Part shown: positions 36,566 to 46,670 of the stretch, in pieces
Layout of the letters: each line of letters begins with the position of its first letter
How positions within the stretch are numbered: position 1 is the stretch's first letter
Origin: Candidatus Fimimorpha faecalis
GTDB taxonomy: Bacteria > Bacillota > Clostridia > Lachnospirales > Lachnospiraceae
Reading direction: 5' to 3'
Assembly: GCA_018712075.1 (NCBI GenBank)
Contig: DVHN01000001.1
Span: 23,653-87,652, forward strand
Length of the DNA: 64,000 nucleotides
The notes under the pieces: model-generated
The model's database searches: none
What the model was told of the DNA's origin: nothing
What the model saw: only the letters and a program-made list of their open reading frames with translations
Translations under genes and position numbers: made by a program

Positions 36566-38116
36566 ATGTTTGGTAAAGTAAATTGTATTGCAGCGGCAGG
36601 AATTGATGGTTACGTTGTGGAAGTAGAAGCAGATGTTGCAAATGGACTGCCTAGTTTTGATATGGTAGGATTTCTGGCTTCTGAAGTTAAGGAAGCAAAA
36701 GAAAGAGTTCGGACTGCTTTGCGAAATTCAGGTTATTCGATGCCTCCAAATCGAATTACGGTTAATCTTTCCCCAGCGGATCGAAGAAAACAAGGGAATT
36801 TATTTGATTTACCAATTGCAATTGCAATTCTCGTTGCGGTTGGAATTATTCCACAGGATTATACGGAGTCCACAGTATTTATTGGGGAGTTAGGGCTGAA
36901 TGGACAAATTCGTCCCGTCCATGGGATGCTGTCACTTATTAGTAAAGGGAAAAAAGCTGGGATTAGGCGGTATATTGTTCCAATACAAAATGCAAAAGAA
37001 GCGGCAGTCATACAGGGAGTTGAAATTTATGGATTAAATTCTTTAAAAGAAACGGTTCAATTTTTAGAATTCCCGTCCAAAGAATATCAAGTAAGCGTAA
37101 ATCCAGAAGATTATTTAAAAATACAAGAAGAAGGGGAGGTAGACTTTTCTGAAATTAGTGGTCAGACCATTGTAAAACGTGCAGCAGAAGTGGCTGTAGC
37201 AGGTATGCATAATATGTTAATGATAGGACCGCCTGGTTCTGGAAAATCTATGCTGGCAAAGCGAATTCCAACGATTTTACCTGCACTTACGTTGGAAGAA
37301 AGTATTGAAATTTCAAAAATATATAGTATATGTGGTATGCTTCCAGAAGGAGAGCCGCTAATCAGAAAGCGTCCATTTCGCAGTCCGCATCATACTGCAT
37401 CTCCCAGTTCTTTAATTGGAGGAGGAATTTTTCCAAAACCAGGCGAAATGAGTTTAGCAGATAAAGGAGTCTTGTTTTTGGATGAATTGCCAGAATTTCA
37501 AAGTACGACATTGGAAGTTATGCGTCAGCCGATGGAGGATCGAAAAGTAGTCATTTCACGAGTATATGGAAGTGATACTTATCCAGCGGACTGTCTTTTG
37601 CTGGCAGCAATGAATCCATGCAGTTGTGGTTATTATCCAGACCGTAGTATTTGTCATTGCAGTATGAAACAGATTCGACAGTATCTCGGACGAATTTCTC
37701 AGCCGCTTTTGGATCGAATTGATATTTGTGTAGAATCTCCAAGAGTCCATTATGAAGAACTTCACAGCAAAAAAACAAATGAAACTTCGGCTCAGATTCG
37801 CAGCAGAGTAGAAAAAGCAGTGCAGATGCAGAAACTTCGGTATAAAGAAGAAGCCATTTTATTTAATTCTCAACTTTCTGGAAGGCAGATAGAACAGTAT
37901 TGTGAGCTTGGGGCGGCTGAGAAAGAATTATTACGGCATGTATTTCATCAGATGAGATTAAGTGTTAGGGCATATGACCGAATTTTAAAAGTAGCCAGAA
38001 CAATTGCAGATTTAGCAGAAATGGAAACAATTACAACAGAACATTTAGCAGAAGCAATTACGTATCGGAGTTTAGAACAAAAGTTTTGGGATTACGGAAA
38101 GAAGAGTGAAATATGA
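36566..38116 (+). CDS. YifB/ComM-family Mg-chelatase-like AAA ATPase
   Basis: VEVEADVANGLPSFDMVGF, MIGPPGSGKSMLAKRIPTILP, PFRSPHHTASPSSLIGGG. Confidence 0.94.
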   Translation: MFGKVNCIAAAGIDGYVVEVEADVANGLPSFDMVGFLASEVKEAKERVRTALRNSGYSMPPNRITVNLSPADRRKQGNLFDLPIAIAILVAVGIIPQDYTESTVFIGELGLNGQIRPVHGMLSLISKGKKAGIRRYIVPIQNAKEAAVIQGVEIYGLNSLKETVQFLEFPSKEYQVSVNPEDYLKIQEEGEVDFSEISGQTIVKRAAEVAVAGMHNMLMIGPPGSGKSMLAKRIPTILPALTLEESIEISKIYSICGMLPEGEPLIRKRPFRSPHHTASPSSLIGGGIFPKPGEMSLADKGVLFLDELPEFQSTTLEVMRQPMEDRKVVISRVYGSDTYPADCLLLAAMNPCSCGYYPDRSICHCSMKQIRQYLGRISQPLLDRIDICVESPRVHYEELHSKKTNETSAQIRSRVEKAVQMQKLRYKEEAILFNSQLSGRQIEQYCELGAAEKELLRHVFHQMRLSVRAYDRILKVARTIADLAEMETITTEHLAEAITYRSLEQKFWDYGKKSEI

Positions 38117-39222
38117 CAAATAGAGAGTATTGGTACTGGATTTGTAATATTCCAGGGTTTGGAAATGCGAAAATCAGAATGTTGTTAGAACGTTATCAAA
38201 CACCAGAATTGATCTATCAAATTGGAACGAGAGAATTAGAACAGATACCTTATATACGAAAAAAAGACTACGAAAGCTGGGAATGGGCGAAGAAAAATAG
38301 GAAAAAGATAATAAAACAGTATCATGAATTAGAAGAAAAACACATAAGATTTGTATTATTGGAAGATTCCATCTATCCAAAACGTCTGAAGTCTCTGCCC
38401 GATGCTCCGTTTAGTTTGTATGTAAAAGGGGAATTGCCAAAGGAGGAATTGCCATCGGTTGCGATCGTTGGAGCAAGAGTATGTTCAGAGTATGGCAGAG
38501 AGGCTGCGTTTTATTTTGGAGAGCAATTGGCCAGGGCTCAGGTGCAAATTATTAGTGGAATGGCGGCAGGCATTGATGCATGGGGACAAAAAGGTGCATT
38601 AAAGCAGGGAAAAACGTTTGCAGTACTTGGAAATGGGGTGGATATTTGTTATCCAGCAGAAAATATTTCTTTATATATGCAAATTCCTCAAAGTGGAGGT
38701 TTAATATCCGAATTTCCGATTGGAATGAGAGGACTTCCTTATATGTTTCCAATTCGAAATCGAATTATCAGTGGATTATCTGATTTAATTCTTGTCGTGG
38801 AAGCAAGAAAAAGGAGTGGTTCTCTGATTACTGTGGATCAGGCTTTGGAACAAGGAAGAGAGGTATGTGCGCTTCCAGGCAGAACCATTGATCCGCTCAG
38901 CGAAGGATGTAATGAATTAATTAAAAACGGAGCAATGCTTATAACAAAGCCGGAAGAAATATTGGATTGCCTAAAGTGGAAATCCATTGATAAAAAACGA
39001 GATAGTAAGATAGAGGAAACTTGGGTAAAACTAACTTCACAGGAACAGTATGTATTCCAGTATATCAGCTTTGATTTAATTCATTTCGAACAGTTGCTGG
39101 AAAAAACAAATATGCCAATTGGCTTTTTGATGACATATCTCTTACAATTAGAAATGAAAAACTGTATTGAACAGCCAATTAAAAATTATTATAAGAGAAA
39201 ATGCAATATTAAAATTTTATAA
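38113..39222 (+). CDS. dprA: DNA-processing protein DprA
   Basis: VAIVGARVCSEYGREAA, IISGMAAGIDAWGQKGAL, GGLISEFPIG, PIRNRIISGLSDLILVVEA. Confidence 0.94.
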   Translation: MTNREYWYWICNIPGFGNAKIRMLLERYQTPELIYQIGTRELEQIPYIRKKDYESWEWAKKNRKKIIKQYHELEEKHIRFVLLEDSIYPKRLKSLPDAPFSLYVKGELPKEELPSVAIVGARVCSEYGREAAFYFGEQLARAQVQIISGMAAGIDAWGQKGALKQGKTFAVLGNGVDICYPAENISLYMQIPQSGGLISEFPIGMRGLPYMFPIRNRIISGLSDLILVVEARKRSGSLITVDQALEQGREVCALPGRTIDPLSEGCNELIKNGAMLITKPEEILDCLKWKSIDKKRDSKIEETWVKLTSQEQYVFQYISFDLIHFEQLLEKTNMPIGFLMTYLLQLEMKNCIEQPIKNYYKRKCNIKIL

Positions 39223-39356
39223 AATCTATAAAAAGAGGAAGAAAAAATAAAAAAAACTACTTGCCAAGAAAAAAATTATGTTATATATTGAGTTGAGTTA
39301 TAAGACTAACATAGAATAGTTTAATCTCTGTAGGGGATAGAAATAAAGGAGGAACC

Positions 39357-41441
39357 ATGGCGAAGTATCTTGTGATTGTAGAATCACCAGCAAAGGTAAA
39401 AACCATTAAAAAATTTTTGGGTTCAAACTACGAAGTTTTGGCATCCAATGGACATGTCAGAGATCTTCCGAAAAGTCAGTTAGGTATTGATATTGAGCAT
39501 GGATATGAGCCAAAATATATTACAATCCGAGGAAAAGGTGATGTTCTGGCAAAGTTACGAAAGGAAGTAAAAAAAGCAGACAAAGTTTATTTGGCCACTG
39601 ACCCTGACCGTGAAGGAGAAGCTATTTCTTGGCATTTAGCACAGGCGTTAAAATTGGAAGAAAAAGAAATTCATCGAATTAGTTTCAATGAAATTACAAA
39701 AAATGCGGTAAAAGCATCTCTAAAAGATGCTAGAAAAATTAATCTCAATCTAGTGAATGCACAGCAAACAAGAAGAATCTTAGATCGTATGGTGGGATAT
39801 AAAATCAGTCCTTTACTATGGGCGAAAGTAAAGAGGGGATTGAGTGCTGGAAGGGTGCAATCTGTTGCACTGCGAATTATTTGTGATAGGGAAGAAGAGA
39901 TTAATGCGTTTATTCCACAGGAATATTGGACATTGGAGGTAGAACTCCATGTAGAGGGAGAGAAAAAGCCTCTATATGCAAAATTTAGTGGTGAGGCGGA
40001 TAACAAAATAGAAATTACGACACAGGCTCAAATGGATCAGATTGTGGAAGAATTAAAACAGCTGGAATTTACTGTTCAAGAAATTCGTCGTGGAGAACGC
40101 ACGAAAAAAGTTCCTCTTCCATTTACGACAAGTACATTGCAGCAGGAAGCTGCCAATGTATTAAACTTTTCCACACAAAAAACAATGCGGCTTGCTCAGC
40201 AATTATACGAAGGCGTGGATATTAAAGGAGAAGGTACGATTGGTATTATTACCTATCTAAGAACGGATTCTACAAGAATTTCTGATGAAGCAAATCAGAT
40301 GGCACAGGAATACATTACCTCCGTTTATGGAGAAAACTATGTGGCAAGTCATGTAATAGAAAAAAAGACATCTTCAGGTAATATACAGGATGCACATGAA
40401 GCTATTCGACCTACCAATATTCATTTAACTCCAACAGTAGTGAAAGAATCATTAAGCAGAGATCAGTTTCGGCTTTATCAGTTAATATGGAAGCGATTTA
40501 CTGCCAGCCGTATGGCAAATGCAGTTTATGATACAATTAACATAAAAATTAATGCAGGCAGCTATCGCTTTACCTCTTCTGCATCCAAATTAAAGTTTGA
40601 TGGATTTACTGCCGTATATGGAGAAACAGAGAAAAAAGAAAATAATCCAGCTGTAAAAAATCTTACAAAAGAATCCAAACTGAGTGTAGAAAAATTTAAT
40701 CCAGCCCAGCATTTTACACAACCACCTGCACATTATACCGAAGCATCATTAGTAAGAGAATTGGAAGAACAGGGAATTGGACGACCTTCCACCTATGCAC
40801 CTACGATTACAACAATTTTGGCAAGACGATATATCGTAAAGGAAAATAAAAACCTCTATGTTACAGAACTAGGCGAAGTTGTAAATAATATTATGAAACA
40901 ATCCTTTGCCAGCATTGTGGATGTGACATTTACTGCCAACCTCGAGTCTTTATTGGATATGGTAGCAGAAGGAAGTGTGAATTGGAAAACAGTTGTAAGT
41001 AATTTCTATCCAGATTTGGAGGAGGCAGTTGAGACTGCACAAAAGGAATTAGAGCATGTAACAGTGGAAGACGAAGTTACGGATGAAATCTGTGAATTTT
41101 GCGGAAGAAATATGGTAATTAAATATGGGCCTCACGGTAAGTTTTTGGCCTGTCCTGGATTTCCAGAATGCAGGAATACAAAACCATATTTAGAAAAAAT
41201 TGGTGTTAAATGTCCGCTTTGCGGGAAAGAAGTTGTAATCAAAAAAACAAAAAAGGGCAGAAAGTATTATGGATGTGAAAATAATCCAGAATGTGAATTT
41301 ATGTCATGGGCAAAGCCTTCTGCAAAGAAATGTCCAGTCTGTGGAAGCTATATGGTAGAGAAAGGAAATCGTCTTGTATGTTCGGAACAGACATGTGGAT
41401 ATGTAGAAACAAGGGAAAAACAATTGGAAAAAGTGGATTAG
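39357..41441 (+). CDS. topA: DNA topoisomerase I
   Basis: KYLVIVESPAKVKTIKKFLG, TDPDREGEAISWHLA, TYLRTDSTRIS, C-terminal Cys4 zinc motifs. Confidence 0.97.
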   Translation: MAKYLVIVESPAKVKTIKKFLGSNYEVLASNGHVRDLPKSQLGIDIEHGYEPKYITIRGKGDVLAKLRKEVKKADKVYLATDPDREGEAISWHLAQALKLEEKEIHRISFNEITKNAVKASLKDARKINLNLVNAQQTRRILDRMVGYKISPLLWAKVKRGLSAGRVQSVALRIICDREEEINAFIPQEYWTLEVELHVEGEKKPLYAKFSGEADNKIEITTQAQMDQIVEELKQLEFTVQEIRRGERTKKVPLPFTTSTLQQEAANVLNFSTQKTMRLAQQLYEGVDIKGEGTIGIITYLRTDSTRISDEANQMAQEYITSVYGENYVASHVIEKKTSSGNIQDAHEAIRPTNIHLTPTVVKESLSRDQFRLYQLIWKRFTASRMANAVYDTINIKINAGSYRFTSSASKLKFDGFTAVYGETEKKENNPAVKNLTKESKLSVEKFNPAQHFTQPPAHYTEASLVRELEEQGIGRPSTYAPTITTILARRYIVKENKNLYVTELGEVVNNIMKQSFASIVDVTFTANLESLLDMVAEGSVNWKTVVSNFYPDLEEAVETAQKELEHVTVEDEVTDEICEFCGRNMVIKYGPHGKFLACPGFPECRNTKPYLEKIGVKCPLCGKEVVIKKTKKGRKYYGCENNPECEFMSWAKPSAKKCPVCGSYMVEKGNRLVCSEQTCGYVETREKQLEKVD

Positions 41442-41493
41442 ATACAATATTTTGAAAAATATTGAGTTTTCAGACAAATAACATAAAATACTC

Positions 41494-41522
41494 TTGTTAA
41501 TTTGCAATATTTGTGGTAGAAT
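41494..41522 (+). promoter_or_regulatory. codY promoter
   Basis: TTGTTA, 17 bp, TAGAAT. Confidence 0.55.
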
Positions 41523-41566
41523 AAAAACATATAGATTCTGCACAAAAAAGGCAAAGGAGGAATAGT

Positions 41567-42346
41567 ATGAGCGTACAGCTGTTAGACAAAACGAGAAAAA
41601 TCAACAAACTGCTTCATAATAATAACAAGAGTAAGGTTGTATTTAATGACATTTGTGGAGTATTGAGTGAAATTTTGGAATCCAATATTCTGGTAATTAG
41701 TAAAAAGGGAAAAGTACTTGGGGTAAGTGCATGGGAAGGCGTAGAAGAGATTCATGAGCTGATTCAAGACAAAGTTGGGGGCTTTGTAGATAAGATGTTA
41801 AATGAACGTTTATTAAGCGTCCTTTCTACAAAGGAAAATGTAAATCTGGCAACTTTAGGATTTAATGAAGAAAATGTAATGCGCTACCAAGCAATTATTA
41901 CACCAATTGACATTGCGGGAGAACGCCTTGGCACATTATTCATTTATAAAAATAATAACGGATATACAATTGATGATATTATTTTAAGTGAATATGGAAC
42001 TACTGTTGTAGGTTTGGAAATGATGCGTTCTGTCAATGAAGAGAATGCAGAAGAAACAAGAAAGATTCAGATTGTAAAATCTGCAATTAATACATTAAGT
42101 TTCTCTGAATTAGAGGCGATTACTCATATTTTTGAGGAATTGAATGGAAATGAAGGGATTCTTGTAGCAAGTAAAATTGCTGATCGAGTGGGCATTACCC
42201 GTTCTGTTATTGTAAATGCACTTCGTAAGTTTGAAAGTGCTGGAGTAATTGAATCCCGTTCTTCTGGTATGAAGGGTACTTATATTAAAGTTTTAAATGA
42301 TGTAGTATTTGATGAGCTGAAAAAACTGGAGGAGAAAAAAAATTAA
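41567..42346 (+). CDS. codY: GTP-sensing transcriptional repressor CodY
   Basis: LLDKTRKINKLLHNN...N-terminal GAF-like domain; C-terminal wHTH ASKIADRVGITRSVIVNALRKFESAGVIESRSSGMKGTYIKVLN. Confidence 0.96.
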   Translation: MSVQLLDKTRKINKLLHNNNKSKVVFNDICGVLSEILESNILVISKKGKVLGVSAWEGVEEIHELIQDKVGGFVDKMLNERLLSVLSTKENVNLATLGFNEENVMRYQAIITPIDIAGERLGTLFIYKNNNGYTIDDIILSEYGTTVVGLEMMRSVNEENAEETRKIQIVKSAINTLSFSELEAITHIFEELNGNEGILVASKIADRVGITRSVIVNALRKFESAGVIESRSSGMKGTYIKVLNDVVFDELKKLEEKKN

Positions 42347-42357
42347 CAACAAATATG

Positions 42358-42398
42358 CAGATGCTTTGTTGACGATATATTAAGTAACAAAGCATCTG
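42358..42398 (+). terminator. codY terminator
   Basis: cagatgctttgtt ... aacaaagcatctg followed by tatttttt. Confidence 0.8.
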
Positions 42399-42428
42399 TA
42401 TTTTTTATAATTATTTTTTTATTATTTG

Positions 42429-42457
42429 CTTGCATTCTTTCAATATTTATGATATGC
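42429..42457 (+). promoter_or_regulatory. Promoter of the iron-uptake operon
   Basis: TTGCAT, 17 bp, TATGCT. Confidence 0.5.
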
Positions 42458-42465
42458 TTACTAAA

Positions 42466-42483
42466 GGTTAGATATAACTAACC
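42466..42483. promoter_or_regulatory. Palindromic operator 1 for the iron-uptake operon
   Basis: GGTTAGATATAACTAACC just downstream of the -10. Confidence 0.6.
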
Positions 42484-42574
42484 AAATCTATCCGATTACA
42501 TAAAAGTGTAAAGAATGATAAATGCCATACATACTTCCTTATGTGCTGGATGCATGGCTATTTTTCTGGTAATG

Positions 42575-42592
42575 GGTTAGTTTTAACTAATT
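42575..42592. promoter_or_regulatory. Palindromic operator 2 for the iron-uptake operon
   Basis: GGTTAGTTTTAACTAATT, same architecture as site 1. Confidence 0.5.
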
Positions 42593-42615
42593 AATAGCTT
42601 GAAAGGAGGATTTAT

Positions 42616-43662
42616 ATTATTAAAGACTGGATTTTAACTGTAATATTAGCAGTCAGCCTAGTGTTTTTGTCAGCCGTTTCATTATTTGTTGGAGTCATAG
42701 ATATTCAAGTAACGTCTTTGTTGGCAGGAAATTTAGAACAATGGGAAATTTTTATTATTTCTCGTTTGCCCCGATTATTGGCGATTCTTTGTACTGGTAT
42801 AGGTATGAGTACTGCAGGTTTGATTATGCAGCAACTTTGTATGAACAAATTTGTTTCTCCAACGACTGGTGCAACAATATCTTCAGCACAGTTTGGTATC
42901 TTGTTAGCGTTACTGTTTTGGCCAGGATCTACGTTATGGGGAAGAGCCATTTTTGCATTTACCACTGCGGTTTTAGGAACTTGGATTTTTGTTTGGTTTA
43001 TTCAAAGAATTCAATTTAAGGATGTAGTAATGGTTCCTCTAGTAGGAATTATGTTTGGAAATGTAATAGGAGGTATTACAAATTACTTAGCTTACAAATA
43101 CGAAATGACGCAGGCGTTATCGTCTTGGTTAGTAGGACATTTCTCTTTGGTTCTTAAGGGCAGATATGAAATCGTTTATTTGGTAGTACCACTCGTTATT
43201 TTAGCATTTCTATTTGCAAATCATTTTAATATTGTAGGTATGGGAAAAGAATTTTCCAAAAATTTGGGAATTCATTACAATTTAATATTATTTATGGGAT
43301 TAACGATTGCAGCCATGATTACAGCCTCTGTTGTTGTGGTTGTTGGCTCCATTTCTTATATTGGTTTGATCGTTCCAAATATTATAGCGATGTTTAAAGG
43401 GGATAAAATTCGAGGTACTTTGGTAGATACGGCGCTTTTTGGAGCAATCTTTGTTTTGGTATGCGACATGATTGGCAGAGTTGTAATTATGCCATATGAA
43501 CTGCCAATTGAACTAATTGTAGGTATTGTAGGAAGTGTTCTTTTCATTGCACTATTACTGTATCGTTTAAAAAATGGACGTAAAGTCATACGTTTGAAAG
43601 GGGCAGGAACAACAGGGTGTGGAAGTGTTGCTTCTAGCTTAGACGGAGGTGAAAAGAAATGA
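42616..43662 (+). CDS. FecCD-family iron-siderophore ABC permease (probable ATT start)
   Basis: SRLPRLLAILCTGIGMSTAGLIMQQL, GLIVPNI; reading frame open upstream of GTG 42661 back to AAAGGAGG at 42602-42609. Confidence 0.85.
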   Translation: MIKDWILTVILAVSLVFLSAVSLFVGVIDIQVTSLLAGNLEQWEIFIISRLPRLLAILCTGIGMSTAGLIMQQLCMNKFVSPTTGATISSAQFGILLALLFWPGSTLWGRAIFAFTTAVLGTWIFVWFIQRIQFKDVVMVPLVGIMFGNVIGGITNYLAYKYEMTQALSSWLVGHFSLVLKGRYEIVYLVVPLVILAFLFANHFNIVGMGKEFSKNLGIHYNLILFMGLTIAAMITASVVVVVGSISYIGLIVPNIIAMFKGDKIRGTLVDTALFGAIFVLVCDMIGRVVIMPYELPIELIVGIVGSVLFIALLLYRLKNGRKVIRLKGAGTTGCGSVASSLDGGEKK

Positions 43663-44636
43663 ATACAGCTGCATACCGAAGAAACATACAGAAATTAGTA
43701 GTTATGACAGTACTGGTTCTACTCGCATCGGCTGCTTATATGTTAGTAGATGTAAAATTTGAAAGTGAAAAACTTTTTTGGTATGCTATGAAAATTCGGG
43801 CTCCTAAATTAATGGTTATGTTAATTACAGCTTTTGCGATTGGAGGTGCATCCATTGTATTTCAATCCATTATTAATAATACAATTGTTACGCCATGTCT
43901 TCTTGGCATGAATTCGCTGTATACATTGATTCATACGGGAGTAGTCTTTTTTGTAGGCTCAGGAAGTTTGCTGGCATCAAATCCAAATGCAGCTTTTGCA
44001 GTTGATTTAGTATTAATGGGATTGACTGCTACAATTATTTATAGCTATCTGTTTCAAAAAACAAATCATAATGTATTGTATGTATTATTGATTGGTACTG
44101 TGTTAACGTCATTTTTTTCTAGTATTCAAACGACTTTGACTCGTGTAATGGATCCAAATGAATATGATAATCTGCTTAGTACATTAGTTGCAAGTTTCAG
44201 TAATATTAATTCAGAGATTATTATTTTTTCTGTTATAGTATTGGCAATTGTAATTTTTGCTCTTCGAAAAGAACTGGCATTACTAAATGTAATTACACTT
44301 GGAAAAGAGCAAGCAATTAATTTGGGCGTAGATTATGATTCTTGTATTCGCCGCCTACTATTGGGGGTTACGCTTTGTATTGCAGTAGCAACAGCAATGG
44401 TAGGTCCAATTTCCTTTTTGGGTTTGATTATTGCAAATTTATCACGTCAGTTGTTAAAAACCTATCGTCATAGTCAATTAATTTTGGGATCAGCGCTATT
44501 TGGTATGGTCGTACTTGTTGGAGGACAGCTGATTGTGGAACATATATTTACTTATGCAATTCCAGTTAGTGTATTTATAACGGTGGGAGGAGGTCTTTAT
44601 TTCCTCTATCTCTTATTAACGAATCGGAGGGTTTAA
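43659..44636 (+). CDS. FecCD-family iron-siderophore ABC permease (second)
   Basis: IRAPKLMVMLITAFAIGGASIVFQSIINN, VGPISFLGLIIANLSR. Confidence 0.9.
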   Translation: MNTAAYRRNIQKLVVMTVLVLLASAAYMLVDVKFESEKLFWYAMKIRAPKLMVMLITAFAIGGASIVFQSIINNTIVTPCLLGMNSLYTLIHTGVVFFVGSGSLLASNPNAAFAVDLVLMGLTATIIYSYLFQKTNHNVLYVLLIGTVLTSFFSSIQTTLTRVMDPNEYDNLLSTLVASFSNINSEIIIFSVIVLAIVIFALRKELALLNVITLGKEQAINLGVDYDSCIRRLLLGVTLCIAVATAMVGPISFLGLIIANLSRQLLKTYRHSQLILGSALFGMVVLVGGQLIVEHIFTYAIPVSVFITVGGGLYFLYLLLTNRRV

Positions 44637-44639
44637 CGA

Positions 44640-45392
44640 ATGTTCATAAAAGAACTGACCAAAAAATATGATGGAAAAACAGTAGTGGATGCAGTTAGTT
44701 TTGAAATTCCAAAAGGAAAAGTGATTTCGCTCATTGGTCCAAATGGAGCAGGAAAATCGACAGTTATGGGGATTATTTCTAGATTGATTGTCCGCGATAC
44801 TGGTTTAGTAAACTTTGAAGGCAAGGATGTAGCGAAGTGGAAAAGTAAAGAACTTTCCAAACGTTTAGCAATCTTAACTCAAAGCAACAATATTCAAATG
44901 AAACTTACGGTAAGGGAATTAGTTGGATTTGGAAGGTTTCCTTACTCAGGAGGACGAATCACACAGGAAGACGAAAAAATTATTGATAAGGCAATTGCCT
45001 ATATGGAACTTCAAGAATTTGAAGATCGGTTTATTGATGAGTTATCAGGTGGTCAGCGCCAACGTGCTTATATTGCTATGGTTATTGCGCAAGATACGGA
45101 ATATGTGTTATTGGATGAACCTACAAATAACTTAGATATTTATCATGCGACGAATATGATGAAAATTGTTCGCAGGTTGTGCGATGAATTGGGAAAAACC
45201 GTAGTACTTGTATTACATGAAATTAATTATGCTGCATTTTATTCTGATTATATTTGTGCGTTTGTGGATGGAAAAATTGCGAAATTTGGTACAGTAAAAG
45301 AAGTAATGACAAAAGAAAATTTGTCAGAAATTTATCAGGTTGATTTTGAAATACAGGAAATTGCAGGGAAACCATTGTCTATTTATTATTAA
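44640..45392 (+). CDS. Iron-siderophore ABC transporter ATP-binding protein
   Basis: IGPNGAGKSTVMGIISRL, DELSGGQRQRAYIAMVIAQDTEYVLLDEPTNNLDI. Confidence 0.93.
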   Translation: MFIKELTKKYDGKTVVDAVSFEIPKGKVISLIGPNGAGKSTVMGIISRLIVRDTGLVNFEGKDVAKWKSKELSKRLAILTQSNNIQMKLTVRELVGFGRFPYSGGRITQEDEKIIDKAIAYMELQEFEDRFIDELSGGQRQRAYIAMVIAQDTEYVLLDEPTNNLDIYHATNMMKIVRRLCDELGKTVVLVLHEINYAAFYSDYICAFVDGKIAKFGTVKEVMTKENLSEIYQVDFEIQEIAGKPLSIYY

Positions 45393-45443
45393 ATTTGAAA
45401 AATAAAAATAAAAAATATGGATATAGTAAAAGGAGAACTATTT

Positions 45444-46463
45444 ATGAGAAAAAAAGTTTTTGTGTTTTTATTATCTGCTGTAATGGCATTGTCCTTTTCG
45501 GCGTGTGGCAATAATTCTGACCAGAATACTTCTGTGCCAAGTACATCAAATGAAGTTACATCTTCTTCAGAAGAGAAAGAAAAAACGCCAGAAACCATAA
45601 CAATAAAAAGTCTGAATGCAGAAAAAAATGAAGTTGATCTGGAGGTGCCATATGACCCAGAACGGATTGCCATTTTAGATATGGCATCTTTGGATATCTT
45701 AGATAGTTTAGGACTTGGTGATCGAATTGTTGGGTCAGCAGGAACCTCTTTGGATTATCTTCAAGAATATGTAACAGATGAAAATATAGCAAATTTGGGA
45801 ACAATTAAAGAGGCTGATATGGAAGCCGTTATGGAATGTGAACCAGATGTTATTTTTATTGGTGGACGTTTGTCTGCTTCCTATGATGCATTGAGTGAAA
45901 TTGCACCAGTTGTTTATCTTGCTACAGACACAGAAATCGGAGTAGTGGAAAGTGTAAGAAAAAATGCGACGACGATTGCTTCTATGTTTGGTTTGGAAGA
46001 AGATGTAGAAGAATTAATGGCAGATTTTGATGACCGTATTAAAACTTTATCTGAGTTTGCAGAAGGAAAAACTGCAATTGTTGGATTGTGTACAAGCGGA
46101 AGCTTTAATGTATTAGGAAATGATGGACGCTGCTCAATGATTGGAGTAGAAGTGGGATTTGAAAATGTAGGTGTAGATGCCAATATAGATACTTCTACTC
46201 ATGGAAATGAAGCGTCGTTTGAATTTATTGTAGAAAAAAATCCAGAATATATTTTTGTAATGGATCGTGATGCGGCCATTGGTACAGATGGTGCTCAATT
46301 AGCTCAAGAAATTATGGAAAATGAGTTAGTAAAGGGAACAGATGCATACAAAAATGGAAATATTGTATATTTAGCACATCCAGCAGTATGGTATACAGCA
46401 GAAGGCGGTATTAATGCATTGGATTTAATGCTGCAAGATTTAGAGACGGAATTGATGGAATAA
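45444..46463 (+). CDS. Iron-siderophore substrate-binding lipoprotein
   Basis: Lipobox ALSFSACG; PERIAILDMASLDILDSLGLGDRIVG; RBS aaaggag before ATG 45444. Confidence 0.9.
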   Translation: MRKKVFVFLLSAVMALSFSACGNNSDQNTSVPSTSNEVTSSSEEKEKTPETITIKSLNAEKNEVDLEVPYDPERIAILDMASLDILDSLGLGDRIVGSAGTSLDYLQEYVTDENIANLGTIKEADMEAVMECEPDVIFIGGRLSASYDALSEIAPVVYLATDTEIGVVESVRKNATTIASMFGLEEDVEELMADFDDRIKTLSEFAEGKTAIVGLCTSGSFNVLGNDGRCSMIGVEVGFENVGVDANIDTSTHGNEASFEFIVEKNPEYIFVMDRDAAIGTDGAQLAQEIMENELVKGTDAYKNGNIVYLAHPAVWYTAEGGINALDLMLQDLETELME

Positions 46464-46472
46464 AGCGTTAGA

Positions 46473-46501
46473 TAGGAATGGTATATCGATTACCATTCCT
46501 A
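46473..46501 (+). terminator. Terminator of the iron operon
   Basis: taggaatggta - 7 nt - taccattccta then tttta. Confidence 0.8.
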
Positions 46502-46537
46502 TTTTACAATAGATAAAAGAAAATTGCTTTCTCAATA

Positions 46538-46566
46538 TTGACAGAAAAAAAAAAACATGCTATACT
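46538..46566 (+). promoter_or_regulatory. rpsB-tsf promoter
   Basis: TTGACA, 17 bp, TATACT. Confidence 0.8.
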
Positions 46567-46587
46567 CAAAAAGTTGAAAATAAAACA

Positions 46588-46643
46588 CGTATACTGATGT
46601 TCGAGAAGGTGCCGATCGGTCCCTCGGATAAGAGAGGTATACG
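46588..46643 (+). ncRNA. Candidate ribosomal protein S2 leader (autoregulatory mRNA structure)
   Basis: CGTATAC ... GTATACG closing stem with internal CGAG/CTCG and CCGATCGG directly upstream of rpsB. Confidence 0.6.
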
Positions 46644-46670
46644 GAAGTAAAACCAAAAGGAGATAAGAAA

